DNA from: RI-231 sp041394905
GTDB lineage: Bacteria > Acidobacteriota > Terriglobia > Bryobacterales > UBA6623
Direction: 5' to 3'
DNA length: 64,000 nucleotides
Assembly (NCBI GenBank): GCA_041394905.1
Contig: JAWKHJ010000018.1
Span: 1-64,000, forward strand
Shown here: in pieces, positions 21,527 to 32,048 of the stretch
How positions within the stretch are numbered: position 1 is the first letter of the stretch
Layout: the number at the start of each line of letters is the position of its first letter
Translations under genes and position numbers: made by a program
The notes under the pieces: model-generated
Database searches by the model: none
Told to the model about the DNA's origin: nothing
The model's input: the letters and a program-made list of their open reading frames with translations, nothing else

Positions 21527-21739
21527 TCACTGCTCGGCGGCGCGGCGTAGGCACTTAGGGCAGAGGCAGCGCTTGTACTGGGCCTTCAAGGCTTCGCGCG
21601 CTTCTGGAGAGACGTTCTCCCGCATGCACCAGCAGCCGCCTTTTACCAGCGGGCCGCAAATGAAGCTCGAGCCGCACGCTTCACAGCTTTGCTCGGCGCC
21701 TTGCAGCGCCCACTCGACCGCTTTGCCGAGGATCGCCAT
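21527..21739 (-). CDS. cysteine-rich CWC family protein
   Basis: A 70-residue protein with paired cysteines spaced as in the Cysteine-rich CWC family (PF14375): CEACGSSFICG, GGCWCM and CLCPKCL. The pattern suggests metal binding, probably zinc. I start it at ATG 21739 because the longer reading upstream lies antisense to the next gene and looks like noise. It is divergent from a secreted Cys/His-rich protein and a TonB receptor that may belong to metal uptake. Confidence 0.75.
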   Translation of the reverse strand: MAILGKAVEWALQGAEQSCEACGSSFICGPLVKGGCWCMRENVSPEAREALKAQYKRCLCPKCLRRAAEQ

Positions 21740-21806
21740 CCCGATCAGGATGACACAACGTGCCGTATTCCCAGGGTAGGAGCGAGGTGCTAGCCTGAAA
21801 TCAGTC

Positions 21807-22226
21807 TTGCGGCGTGGCCTAAGCTCCCTTCTAGTGCTGGCGCTTGCGTTCGGGGTCGTTCCGGCGCAGGGGCTAGCGGCGCTCGTGGGAGCGCCAGTGC
21901 ACGAGTGCGCGCACGGGCATGGATCGGACTGCAATTGCGGCGAGGCTTGCAAGCGGCCACGCAAAGACAAGCCGAAGACGGAGCCGGAAGGCCCCGCTTG
22001 CCACCGTCCGAAGAACCAAGATTCGAAGGGCGTCAGCCTGTGCAGGCTTTCCTGCTCTGGGATCCCAAAGGCCGAGGGCCTCGACCTCGCGCCGAAGTCG
22101 CTCGAGCCTCCTGTTTTAAGCAAAATGGACGCCCCTGAAAAAGGCGGCAAGGGCTTGCCCGGCGACGGAGGCGCATCGCCCCAGCGAGTTCCCAACCCTC
22201 CCGAACCTCCTCCACGACTCTCCTAA
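21807..22226 (+). CDS. secreted Cys/His-rich protein of unknown function
   Basis: 139 residues from a TTG start, with a signal peptide (LLVLALAFGVVPAQGLA). The mature part has seven cysteines (34, 42, 44, 48, 65, 79, 83) and four histidines (32, 36, 38, 66), including HECAHGHGSDCNCGEAC. The tail is Pro/Lys/Gly-rich and probably disordered. No family is recognised. The composition suggests metal binding outside the cytoplasm, and it sits 117 bp before a TonB receptor in the same direction. Start choice is uncertain. Confidence 0.6.
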   Translation: MRRGLSSLLVLALAFGVVPAQGLAALVGAPVHECAHGHGSDCNCGEACKRPRKDKPKTEPEGPACHRPKNQDSKGVSLCRLSCSGIPKAEGLDLAPKSLEPPVLSKMDAPEKGGKGLPGDGGASPQRVPNPPEPPPRLS

Positions 22227-22343
22227 AAGCTCCGAAACCCAACGGCGGCCGGAGTGCCGCCTCGTGGCGAGCGCTTGGCGCGCGCGGTTTCGACCGCGCG
22301 CGCTGCGTTCGATGTGTTTTTGCGGAACGAGGAGAGATCACCC

Positions 22344-24671
22344 ATGATTGCGGATCGAATGCCGCAGCTTGCCCGCCTGTGTGCGTGGGCGCTGCTGCTT
22401 GCGTCCGGGTTGCACGCTCAACAAGCAACCCTCGAAGTGGAAGTACAGGATCCGGCCGGCGCGGCCGTCGGAGAGGCGCAGGCTGCACTGTCTGCGTTAT
22501 CGGGCGCGGAGCTGCGCTCGAGCCAGACGGCGGCGGACGGCACTGTAAGCTGGGCCGGCTTGCGCCCCGGACTCTACCGGTTGCACGTGACAGCGGACGG
22601 ATTCCTGCCCCTGGAGCGAACTGCGCAGGTACGCGCCGGCGGATCGAGCTTGACCGTCCAGCTCGAGCTTGCGACGTTGTCGACCACGGTCGAAGTCCAG
22701 GCCGAGGCTGGCTCGCCAGTCGCCACGGTGACGGAGACGGAAGCCGAGCTTGCGGAGAAGCCTTCCACCGACCTGGTCGACAATCTGAGCTCGATTCCAG
22801 GCGTGAACATCATCCGTCGCGGCGGGACGAATTTCGACCCGGTGCTGTTCGGCCTGCGCGAGACCCAGATCGCGATGGTCGTGGACGGCACGCGCACATT
22901 CGCCGCCGGCCCGGCGCGTATGGATTCCGAGCTCAGCCACGTGGAGCCAGGACACGTGGCAGGCGTCGATGTGGTGAGCGGACCCTACGCACTCACCGAG
23001 GGCGCAGGCGCGTTTTCGGCCATCCTCGTGCGGACGCCGGATATCCCGCGCTTTGATCACTTCCGGGTGGGCGCTGCGACCAGCGCCGGCTACGGGCTCA
23101 ATGGCGCCAACCGCTTCGCACGTACGCGCCTCTACGGCGGCGGCCGCAGCTTCGGCTTCAGCCTGCGCGGCGCGGGCAACAAGGGCAACGACTACATCCC
23201 GGGCAAATCCGGACCGGCGATCCCAGGTGACTACAGCAATCATCAGTTCGGCGGCAAACTGCGCTTCAACCCGGTGGACAGCCAGGAGCTCACCCTGGCG
23301 GCGATGTACGACGAGCAGACCGGCGTCGACTACCCAGGCCGCATCCTCAACGCCGCGCACTTCATTTTGCGTTCCTGGAGCGGCGCTTACCTCTTCCGAC
23401 AACCGACGCAACACATACGGGCGGCGAAACTGGGGCTCTACCTCAACAAGAAGAGCCATCGCATGACGAACAACGGCAAGCCGACCGCGATGGACATGCC
23501 CGGCCGCGTCCCTCCGTTCGCCCTGCGTATCGACCTGCCAACCGAGTCGGACACCGCAGGCGGTTTCGCTTGGATCGACTTCGCGCCGGCTCAAGGCTGG
23601 TCGGTCAAGACGGGTTTCGATTTCTACAACCTCAATCAGGAAGCCCGTCGGTTCATTTCACGCGCTAGCAATGGGCTGGTCTTGTTTAACGACTCGGTAT
23701 GGCCGAACGTGTCGATCAACGACCAAGGCTTTTACGTGCAAACCAGCCGCGCATTCGAGAGCGGCGAGCTTTCTGGAACGTTCCGGCTGGACACGGTGCA
23801 GGCCAACGCAGGACCGGCGTCGCAGTACTTCCTCGATCACACGACGGGCTCGCTGGATCAGTCGGAGGCGAACGCCAGCTTCAGCGTGGCCGGACGTAAG
23901 CAGCTGGCGCGCGGGGTCTCGCTAGGTGCGGGCTTTGGACGTGTCGTGCGCACGGCGACCGGGATGGAGCGGTACTCCGACCGCTTCCCGAGCACGAAGT
24001 ACCAAGTCGGCGGAGTTCATGGGCTCTCCCGGCATCCAGCCGGAAGCCAGCTACCAGGGCGATCTGAACCTCGAAGTCACCGCGGGGACCTGACGCTGAG
24101 CGGCGGCGCATTCTACCGCCGCGTGGATGACTACATCAGCGTGGCGCTCGACCCAACTCTGACCAAGGAGCTGCCCTTAAGCCCGCCGACCGTCGCTACG
24201 TGAACGGAGATCACGCGACGTTTCGCGGCTACCAGTTCGGCGCGCGCTATGCCACTGATGCGAATGGCCGAGGTGCGACTGCAGGGCGCGAAGGTGATTG
24301 CCGACGACATCGAGCAAAACCAACCGCTGATCGGGCGCAACGAGCCCGTGCTCGGCATTCCGCCATTCGAGATGACCAGCGCGCTGCGCATCCACGAGCC
24401 CACCGGACGCTTCTGGGCGGAGTACCAGATGCGCAACGTGTGGAACCAAAGCCGGGTGGCAGCCTCACGGCTCGAGACGCCCTCACCGGGTTTTACGCTG
24501 CATGGGATTCGGTTCGGTGCAGAACTACCCAAGCGGTTCACGAACGCGGGCTTGGAGAACCTGGGCGACAAGCTCTACTTCGAGCACCTCAACGCCTACA
24601 ATCCGTTCACGAGGCAGCGCGTCCCAGAGCCGGGGCGGAACGCCTATGTGGCGCTGACGAAGGTCTGGTAG
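22344..24671 (+). CDS. TonB-dependent receptor, possibly copper-type (frameshifted)
   Basis: ATG 22344 has a GAGGAGAG ribosome site. After a signal peptide (CAWALLLASGLHAQ) comes a carboxypeptidase-regulatory-like domain (about residues 25-110), then a plug (LSSIPGVNIIRRGG...) and a beta-barrel. Late segments such as VNGDHATFRGYQFGARY, LIGRNEPVLGIPPFEM and LYFEHLNAYNPFTRQRVPEP resemble the OprC/NosA copper receptors (TonB-copper family, TIGR01778). The last strand ends ...ALTKVW. Four frame changes between about 24005 and 24245 are needed to read through; they are clustered, suggesting a poor-quality patch. The metal assignment is inference from these segments and the Cys/His-rich neighbours. 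Confidence 0.75.
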
Positions 24672-24682
24672 CCAAACCAGTT

Positions 24683-24710
24683 GCACGCGCGCATGAGAGT
24701 GCGCGCGTGC
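24683..24710. terminator. bidirectional hairpin between convergent genes
   Basis: GCACGCGCGC (24683-24692) pairs perfectly with GCGCGCGTGC (24701-24710) around an 8-nt loop, between the receptor and the OB-fold lipoprotein. There is no clear T-run. Confidence 0.5.
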
Positions 24711-24732
24711 TAGCGCCCTCTTTCCTGCTCGT

Positions 24733-25041
24733 TCAGCGTGACGCCATGGTGGCACCGCCGACCGTCACGCCGCTGAGCACCGTTCCGCGCACGGTAAGCT
24801 TCGCGCCGGCGGCAGGCAGTCCGGCGGTCGTAACCACATTGATCTCGCCTGTTTCGTCCGCTAGTGTGTAGAGCCCGGTGGAGAATAGGCCGAATGCGTC
24901 CGTGACTTCGCCGGAGAGCTCGACCGTTTGCTCTTCGTAGAGCGAAGGGTCCGCCAGGATATCGGCGATCTTCAGCTCGGGCGCGGGCTTGGAGCACGCC
25001 ACGGCGAGCGCTAGCAAAATCGCCGCGCTCAGCAGCCTCAC
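24733..25041 (-). CDS. small OB-fold lipoprotein
   Basis: 102 residues with a lipoprotein signal: MRLLSAAILLALAVAC, lipobox cysteine at 16. The mature part (EEQTVELSGEVTDAFG...LYTLADETGEINVVT...KLTVRGTV) has the strand pattern of a small OB-fold of the tRNA_anti-like type. The GTG start overlaps the pntB stop (GTGA), so it is translationally coupled to the transhydrogenase operon. Its role there is not known. Confidence 0.7.
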   Translation of the reverse strand: MRLLSAAILLALAVACSKPAPELKIADILADPSLYEEQTVELSGEVTDAFGLFSTGLYTLADETGEINVVTTAGLPAAGAKLTVRGTVLSGVTVGGATMASR

Positions 25042-26428
25042 AGGTCTTTGACGGCCGTCGTCAGGTCCCGAATCGCCTGTTTGCCATCCGAGAAGAACAT
25101 GAGCGTATTATCGTTGGCGAACAGCGGATTGGGGATGCCGGCGAAGCCCGGGCTCAAGCTGCGCTTGATGACCACAACGGTGCGCGCCTTGTCCACGTCG
25201 AGGATAGGCATGCCGTAGATCGGGCTGCCCTTCTGCTCACGCGCCGACGGGTTCACGACGTCGTTGGCGCCGAGCACGATGGCCACGTCGATCTCCGGGA
25301 ACATGGGGTTGATGGTGTCCATGTCGTAGAGCTTGTCGTAGGGCACATCAGCTTCCGCGAGCAGTACGTTCATGTGGCCGGGCATGCGGCCGGCGACGGG
25401 GTGGATGGCGTACACAACTTCCGTTCCGCGCGATTCGAGCAGGTTGGCGAAGTCGCGTACAGCGTGTTGGGCCTGCGCGACGGCCATGCCATAGCCGGGC
25501 ACGATGGCAACCTTTTCCGCCGTATCGAGCAACATGGCGATCTCGTCCGGGCCGGCGCTCTCCCGATGCGGCCGGCGTAGACGTCGTCGGCGGACGGGCC
25601 TTGAGCAGCCGCGCCGCCAAGGTCGCCTCGCATCACGTCGATCAGCGAACGGTTCATCGCGTCGCACATGATCTTGGTGAGGATGACGCCTGAGGCTCCC
25701 ACCAGGGATCCGGCGATGATCAACACGCTGTTGTTGAGCACGAAACCCGTTGCTGCGGCAGCCAAGCCGGAGAGCGAGTTCAGCAGGGCGATGACCACCG
25801 GCATGTCCGCGCCGCCGACGGAGGCGGTGAGCAGTACGCCGTAGAGCGCCGCCATAGCTGTTACGGCCCAGAAGACCCACAGCTGCGACGGGTCGACGAC
25901 GTAGTAAGCCGACAACGCAAGCGAAGCCAGCCCGGAGCCCATGCTCAGCGACTGATAGGCGATGCCGGTGGGCTGGAACTTGATGAGCTCCGCCAGCTTG
26001 AGGAAGGCGACCATCGAGCCGGTCAGGGTAACCGCGCCGATCAGCGTACTGAGCACGCTAGAGGAGTAAAGCTGGACAGGCGGAACGTCGGGAGCCATCT
26101 GCGGCGCAAGCACGGCTGTCGCGGCCACCAGAGCCGAGGCGCCGCCGCCAAAGCCGTTGAAGATGGCGACCATCTCCGGCATGGCGGTCATCTGCACCTT
26201 GACCGCTGCGATCGCTCCGATGACCGTCCCGATCGCGATACCAAGCAGAATCAGCTCAAAGCTGACGATCTGCTTCTCCGCCAAGGTCGCCACAACCGCA
26301 GTGAGCATGCCGAGCGACCCGAGGATGTTGCCGCGCCGCGCGGTGCGAGGCGAAGTCAGCCCGATCAGTCCGAGGATGAACAGGACCGAGGCGACCAGGT
26401 AGGCGAAGTTGATGACGTACGGGCTCAC
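25038..26428 (-). CDS. pntB: NAD(P) transhydrogenase subunit beta (one frameshift)
   Basis: Membrane subunit of the proton-translocating transhydrogenase (hydride transfer between NADH and NADP+, driven by the proton gradient). The first ~260 residues form multiple membrane helices. The C-terminal ~190 residues are the NADP(H)-binding domain III (VAIVPGYGMAVAQAQHAV, ANDVVNPSAR). A frameshift near 25560, at the linker before domain III, splits the reading frame; both sides are highly conserved. Confidence 0.93.
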
Positions 26429-26434
26429 GTTCGA

Positions 26435-26722
26435 CTACGCCTTTTTCTTTTTCTTGAACATCGACAACATGCGATGGGTCACCAGAAAGCCGCCCACTAC
26501 GTTGACGGTGGCCAAGGCGACAGCGACCGTGCCTAGGACACGCGCCAGTTGTGGCACATCCGCCCCGGCGGCGACCAGCGCGCCGACGACGGAAATGCCC
26601 GAAATGGCGTTCGAGCCCGACATCAGTGGCGTGTGCAGAGTCGGCGGAATCTTGGTGATGATTTCGAAACCGACAAAGATGGCCAGCACGAAGATGGTGA
26701 GCGCGGTGATGAAGGCATCCAT
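26435..26722 (-). CDS. pntAB: NAD(P) transhydrogenase subunit alpha, membrane part
   Basis: A 95-residue membrane protein with three predicted helices matching the C-terminal membrane part of PntA (TLHTPLMSGSNAISGI). In this three-gene layout the alpha subunit is split into PntAA and PntAB. It lies 6 nt after pntAA and 6 nt before pntB. Confidence 0.93.
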   Translation of the reverse strand: MDAFITALTIFVLAIFVGFEIITKIPPTLHTPLMSGSNAISGISVVGALVAAGADVPQLARVLGTVAVALATVNVVGGFLVTHRMLSMFKKKKKA

Positions 26723-26728
26723 GGCGTT

Positions 26729-27883
26729 CTACTTTGCTTCCAGCGCTTTCTGCACCCGCGGTTCGGTCACCTTTCCGTCATGCGCCACGAGCGTCCCGGC
26801 GGTGATCTCATCCTCGAGATCGATCTGAAGCTTGCCGTCCTTCACTAAATGAGACAGCAGAGTCTGAATATTGCGAGAATACATCTGGCTCGCGTGGGCC
26901 GGCACTTGCGCCGGAACGTTGAGCGGGCCGAGAATCTTGACGCCGCGGTAGTCCACGGTCTCGCCGGGTTGGGTCAGAGCGCAATTCCCCCCGCGCTCGG
27001 CGGCCAGATCGACGATGACTGTACCGGGGTGTAGGCCCTGCATCATCGCCTCGGTAATCAGAGTCGGCGCCTTGCGCCCAGGCACGGCTGCCGTGGTGAT
27101 GATGACATCGACGCCGCTGAGATGCTGGCCGAGCAACTCCTGTTGGCGCGCGTAGTACTCGGGCGATTGCTGCGCTGCATAACCGCCGGCGCCGGTCTTC
27201 GTTTCCACGTCGACCTTGATCTCGACGAACTTGGCGCCGAGACTTTCGATCTGCTCGCGCACTTCCGTCCGGATGTCATAGCCTTCCACGACGGCGCCAA
27301 GGCGCTTGGCGGTCGCGATCGCCTGTAAGCCTGCTACGCCCGCGCCCAGGACGAAGACCTTTGTCGGCCTGATCGTGCCGGCGGCGGTCATCATCATCGG
27401 AAACATCGTCGGTGCGTTGTCAGCGCCCATGATCACGGCCTTGTAGCCGGCAATGGAGGCCATAGACGACAGCGCGTCCATCGATTGCGCGCGGGTGATG
27501 CGCGGAATCAACTCCATCGAAAACAGAGTCAGACCGCGAGCAGCCAGCGCCTGCATCTGCTGCGGCTGGCCGAGCGGATCGAGAAAAGCCACGATGGCCG
27601 CGCCCTTCTTGATCGAGTCGAGATCTTCGGTCGGATACTGCGGATAATCTCCGGGGCCGCGCACGAGCAGCACGATGTCGGCCTGCCCGAGCAGGGCCTT
27701 GCGGTCCGATTCGATGCGTGCGCCGTGGGCCTCGTACTCCACGTCGGAGCAAAGGGCAGACACACCGGCGCCCGCCTCTACGGCGACGTCGAGTCCGGCT
27801 TTCTTGAGGGGAGCGATGCCTGCGGGAATGAGCGCGACGCGCGTTTCGCCAGGATAGAGCTCTTTCGGGACCGCAACGAGCAT
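26729..27883 (-). CDS. pntAA: NAD(P) transhydrogenase subunit alpha, NAD-binding part
   Basis: The 384-residue domain I subunit binds NAD(H). The N-terminus VAVPKELYPGETRVALIP and the nucleotide-binding VFVLGAGVAGLQAIATAKRLGA are shared with alanine dehydrogenase-like proteins. ATG 27883 is chosen over an upstream in-frame start because homology begins there. It heads the pntAA-pntAB-pntB-lipoprotein operon and is divergent from the M28 peptidase, sharing an 86-bp intergenic region. Confidence 0.94.
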   Translation of the reverse strand: MLVAVPKELYPGETRVALIPAGIAPLKKAGLDVAVEAGAGVSALCSDVEYEAHGARIESDRKALLGQADIVLLVRGPGDYPQYPTEDLDSIKKGAAIVAFLDPLGQPQQMQALAARGLTLFSMELIPRITRAQSMDALSSMASIAGYKAVIMGADNAPTMFPMMMTAAGTIRPTKVFVLGAGVAGLQAIATAKRLGAVVEGYDIRTEVREQIESLGAKFVEIKVDVETKTGAGGYAAQQSPEYYARQQELLGQHLSGVDVIITTAAVPGRKAPTLITEAMMQGLHPGTVIVDLAAERGGNCALTQPGETVDYRGVKILGPLNVPAQVPAHASQMYSRNIQTLLSHLVKDGKLQIDLEDEITAGTLVAHDGKVTEPRVQKALEAK

Positions 27884-27969
27884 GGTTGACGGAGTGAGCG
27901 GAAACCACGTTGTACCAGAATGCGCAGAGCGGTGTCGATTCGAGCGCACGGCGCGGTATCCTGGGGCGC

Positions 27970-29623
27970 ATGTTGCGCCCCTTGTTTGCCCTCTTGGTTT
28001 TTGTCGCGGCTTGGCCTGTTTCCGCAGCCGAAGACGTGGATTTGGACGTCGTTCACCGCATCCGCAACGAAGCGATGGTCAAGGGGCATGTGATGGACCA
28101 CCTGTTCCAACTCGTCGACGTCCACGGGCCGCGCATCACGGGGTCGCCGGGCTTCCAGGGTGCGGCTGAATGGGCGGCCGGACAGCTGCGCGAGTGGGGC
28201 CTGGAGAACGTGAAGCTCGAGAAGTGGGGGCCATTCGGCCAGGGCTGGTCGCGCAGCTACTACTCCGCCCATCTGGTAGAGCCGGGCTACGAAATGCTGA
28301 TTGGCGTGCCGCTCGGCTGGACGCCTTCGACAGACGGCGTCGTCAAAGGTTCGCCTATGATCGCGCCTCTCGAGGGCTACCCCACGGTGAAGCAACGCGA
28401 GCAGGCGATCGACGAGTACATCACGAAGTATCGCGGCAAGCTACGTGGCGCCATCGTGCTCCTTTCGCCGCTCAAAAAGGTGGAGATGAACGAGAAGGCA
28501 ATGGCGCACCGTTACTCGAACGATGAGCTCGCGCGCCTGGCCGAGGCTCCCGAGGGAGCTGTTCCAATTGACTTCTCCGACCCAGACATCGAAATTCCCG
28601 ACGACCCTGAGCGCAGGCGGGAGCTCTTCGCGCAGGCGCCGCCCTGGTTCGACCAGTGGCAACGTGACGAGCGCAAGCGCGTCCAGGGCAAGCTGAACAC
28701 ATTTCTGACTTCGGAGGGCGTCCGGCTGGTGATCGAGCCGGCCGCGAAGGGCGACGGCGGCACGGTTTTCCCACCGCGCATGGGCGACCGCGATGTGAAC
28801 CATCCCCTGCCCCCACCGGCGATTGCGATTACACCGGAACAGTACAACCGCATCTTCCGGCTAGCTGAAAAGGGCTTGGAACCACAGGTCGAAGTGGAAG
28901 TGCGTACGACTCTGCACAAGGATACGCTCGATTCGCTGAACGTGGTCGGTGAGATTCCAGGCGGCTCGAAGAAGGACGAAGTCGTGATGATCGGCGCGCA
29001 CCTGGACTCGACCGCCGCAGCGCTCGGCGCGACCGACAACGGGTCCGGCAGCGCCGTGATGCTGGAAGTCATCCGCATCTTGAAGACGCTCGACCTGAAG
29101 CTCGACCGCACCGTACGCATCGCCCTGTGGGGCGGCGAGGAGCAAGGCCTGCTGGGGTCAAAAGCTTACGTGAAGGAGCACTTCGGCGATCCGGAAACGA
29201 TGAAGCTGACCGCTCGGCACGCAAAGCTCGCCGGGTACTTCAACGTCGACAACGGCAGCGGCAAGATCCGTGGCGTCTACCTGCAAGGGAACGACATGGC
29301 GCGGCTGAATCTTGACGCGTGGCTGCGGCCTCGCCGACCTCGGCGCGAAGACGCTCTCCATTCGCGACACGGGCGGCACCGATCATCTCTCGTTCGATGC
29401 GGTGGGCCTGCCGGGCTTCCAGTTCATCCAAGATCCGCTGGAGTACTCGACGCGCACGCACCACTCCAACATGGATGCCTACGACCGCGCCCAGCCGGCG
29501 GACCTGATGCAGGCGGCGGCGATCGTGGCCTCTTTTGTCTACAACGCGGCGAATCGCAGCGAGATGCTACCGCGCAAACCCTTGCCGGACCCGCAACCGC
29601 TCGAGCGCCCAGAAGCCCAGTAG
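27970..29623 (+). CDS. secreted M28-family zinc aminopeptidase (one frameshift)
   Basis: A signal peptide (LRPLFALLVFVAAWPVSA) precedes an M28 peptidase. Dizinc ligands and catalytic residues visible are His344 and Asp346 (GAHLDS), Asp356 (ATDNGSG), Glu390/Glu391 (WGGEEQG) and a C-terminal GTDHLSFD plus THHSNMD with the last His. An insert of ~130 residues between about 110 and 320 may be a PA-like domain. A frame change near 29320 links the two halves. Such enzymes release N-terminal residues from peptides in the periplasm or outside. Confidence 0.88.
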
Positions 29624-29629
29624 ACTGCG

Positions 29630-30844
29630 CTAGCTCTGGAACACAGATTCGAGCCGCCGCACCTGCGCCGCGGCCAACTCCATCAGCCACCCCTCGGCAT
29701 AGCGCACAGAATCGGGGCTGAGCGTGCGGATCGAGTCGAGATGACTCTTCGTCTTGCGTCCGAGCTCATATTCGCGAAGGAAGCTTTCCGGCGCGGCGGC
29801 GGTCGAGGGACGAATCAGTGCGCCTTCGATTTTCGACTGCCGCGCGATAAGCATCTCATGCTCGGCGCGAAGCTCGCCGCGCACCCGCTCGCCGGCTTTC
29901 TCGAGCGAGCGAGGCAGCTTACGGATGACCTTGTTGATGCGCTTGACGCGCTCGTCGATGTGACGCTGGATTTGTTCACGAGCCGCCTCGTAGAGCGGCG
30001 TCTGATCGCTATCTGCAAAGGGCATGCGCACCTCTGCGTACCAGCTCGATAGAGCCCAGAGGTTGCCAATGAGCTTGGCCGTCGTGATCAGCTTGCGCTT
30101 GAGACTGGTGTAGATCTCGCGGTCGAATCCCTCGACGTTCTGAGTGCGCGCGACCTCGAAGTGGACACAGCCCTGGCCAACATCGTGGCGCACGATGGAG
30201 CCGGCGGCAACCACTGCGCCGAAGTCGATGTGGACCGGGGCGACCAAGCCGACTTGTCCGCCGACAAAAACAGGCGCGGAGCGCAGCAGCACGCCGCGGA
30301 CGTCACCCATCAAGCTGCCCCATTTGTCCTGGCGCGGGTCGAAGTTGAAATGCACCACCCCAGAGCCCACCTCGGAGTGGTCGTCGCGCGACGTGCCGCC
30401 CGACATGAACAGATCGCAGTAGTTGAGGATCGAGCCGGTGACGCAGGTCGCGGTGAGAATGGTGTTCTTGAATGCGACAGAGTGGGCCGCTTCCACTTCC
30501 TCTTCGAGCAGCGTGCCGGGGCGCAGTTCGGCGAAGCCGCGCACGGCGGCGCCTTCAAGCAGAGTGGCGCTGTCATAGGTTCCGGCGCCCATCTCGCAGT
30601 CGCGGCCGATCTGGCAATCATGCACACGTGCGTGGCCGGACTGGCCGATCTTCGCTCCCCGACCGATGAAGGTCTTCGGCCCGCTGATCGTTGCGTTGTA
30701 GATGGTGGCGCCGGGCTCGATGTTCTCGATCGGCACATCGTCGGAGATGTATACGCGGTCCGAGCCCCAAACGTTCACCCCGCGATCGGACAGGCGAGCA
30801 ATGCGGAGTCGGTTGCCGCCTTCGTCGTAACGATTTTCAAACAT
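29630..30844 (-). CDS. left-handed beta-helix (hexapeptide repeat) protein, GlmU-like C-terminal architecture
   Basis: 404 residues. Residues ~35-240 contain repeating hexapeptide turns (IGRGAKIGQSGHARVHDCQIGRDCEMGAGTY, VGSGVVHFNF, VIVRHDVG-like), as in the acyltransferase half of GlmU. No nucleotidyltransferase GxGxGTRM domain is present. The C-terminal ~150 residues are helical and charged (ERVKRINKVIRKLPRSLEKAGERVRGEL), likely coiled coil. It is the last gene of the long minus-strand operon, 14 nt after an enolase-family gene. Activity is unproven; sugar N-acetylation or a structural role are possible. Confidence 0.65.
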   Translation of the reverse strand: MFENRYDEGGNRLRIARLSDRGVNVWGSDRVYISDDVPIENIEPGATIYNATISGPKTFIGRGAKIGQSGHARVHDCQIGRDCEMGAGTYDSATLLEGAAVRGFAELRPGTLLEEEVEAAHSVAFKNTILTATCVTGSILNYCDLFMSGGTSRDDHSEVGSGVVHFNFDPRQDKWGSLMGDVRGVLLRSAPVFVGGQVGLVAPVHIDFGAVVAAGSIVRHDVGQGCVHFEVARTQNVEGFDREIYTSLKRKLITTAKLIGNLWALSSWYAEVRMPFADSDQTPLYEAAREQIQRHIDERVKRINKVIRKLPRSLEKAGERVRGELRAEHEMLIARQSKIEGALIRPSTAAAPESFLREYELGRKTKSHLDSIRTLSPDSVRYAEGWLMELAAAQVRRLESVFQS

Positions 30845-30858
30845 TCGAACCCCCGATT

Positions 30859-32028
30859 CTAGCCCATCGGGGGTGGTGTGACTTCACCGACGCCCAGGCC
30901 CGGGGCTTGGGGGAAACAATACCCGGCGTCTCCCATCTCGACCGGGTGCTCGATGAACTGGTTCGCCCATTCGAGCACGCGCGGGTTGTATTCAACCAGA
31001 TTGCAGCTCTCGGCCGCGGCGGCCAAGTGCAACGCGGCGGCGATTTGCGGACCACAGGCCGTGCTGACGTGCGGCACGACTTTGGCGCCGACCGAGGCCG
31101 CGGTCTCGGCAAGCGCAAACGATTCGGTGAGACCGACTCTGCCAAGGTCAGGCTGCAAAAACCCGACGACGCCTGCCTCGAAGAAGCGTTCGAGCTCATA
31201 GCGCGTGCGGTAGCTCTCGCCCAGCGCTAGAGGGGTCGCGATCGCTTCGTGCAGACGGCGGTGGACATCTACATCTTCAGGGTAGAAAGGCGCCTCGAGC
31301 CACAGGATGCCGCGGTTGTCGAGTTGCTTGCCAAATGCGACAGCACCCTCGGAGTCGAGCCGCCATAACGCGTCGACCGCGATTACGATGCCTTCGAAAG
31401 CGTCCTGCAAACGGTCGATCAAATCAAAGAGGTCGTCACGGGTCCGATCGTAGAAGAGCTTGTACGTGCGATAGCCCTGCTGCCAAGTTTTCCGAGCGGC
31501 CTCGACGCGGAGGGCATTCGTGTCGCCGGCCAGACCGGAGACGTAGGCCGGCAGCTGCGACTTGGGGCTGTGCGCAACGAGAGCGGCGGCCGGCTTGCCT
31601 ACGGCTTTGCCGGCCAAGTCCCACAAGGCGAGATCGACGCCGGCGATGGCATCCAGCATGAAGCCGCCGGTCTGACCGCGCACGCGCATGGTCGCGTACA
31701 TGCGGCGATAGAGCTCAGCGATACGCTCGGGCGTCGAGTCGAGGTCTTCGCCGACAATGGCCGGTCGCAGCAACAACTCGACGATCGAACAGGCCACTTC
31801 AGGAGCGAGCGGCGCTTGCGCCTCGCCCCATCCCTCTAGGCCGTCGTCCGTGCGCACGCGGACGAGCGCAGTCTCGAAGCGCGACGAATAGAGGGTAGGA
31901 AACGTGGATGACCAGTGGTAGGCGAACTGGCCCTGCTGCAACTTGGCGGGCAAGCCCGCCGCGCCCGTGCCGGCGGCGACGTCACGGGCGAGCTTGACGG
32001 GAAAAGCGTCGAGAGCAGCGATTTTCAT
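30859..32028 (-). CDS. enolase-superfamily (mandelate racemase/muconate lactonising type) enzyme, cytoplasmic
   Basis: The 389-residue protein has an MR/MLE capping domain (1-125) and a barrel. Metal ligands are Asp219 (VIAVDALW), Glu245 (LEAPF) and Glu271 (LGESY). Base candidates are Lys180 (YRTYKLF) and the His320-Asp294 dyad (PHVSTACG, LQPD). This set fits a sugar-acid dehydratase or epimerase. It lies 20 nt after a DapA-like aldolase, the usual dehydratase-then-aldolase pairing of aldonic or aldaric acid catabolism. No signal peptide is present, unlike the second enolase-family gene in the operon. Confidence 0.85.
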   Translation of the reverse strand: MKIAALDAFPVKLARDVAAGTGAAGLPAKLQQGQFAYHWSSTFPTLYSSRFETALVRVRTDDGLEGWGEAQAPLAPEVACSIVELLLRPAIVGEDLDSTPERIAELYRRMYATMRVRGQTGGFMLDAIAGVDLALWDLAGKAVGKPAAALVAHSPKSQLPAYVSGLAGDTNALRVEAARKTWQQGYRTYKLFYDRTRDDLFDLIDRLQDAFEGIVIAVDALWRLDSEGAVAFGKQLDNRGILWLEAPFYPEDVDVHRRLHEAIATPLALGESYRTRYELERFFEAGVVGFLQPDLGRVGLTESFALAETAASVGAKVVPHVSTACGPQIAAALHLAAAAESCNLVEYNPRVLEWANQFIEHPVEMGDAGYCFPQAPGLGVGEVTPPPMG

Positions 32029-32048
32029 GGTTCAGCTTCGAGCGCCGC

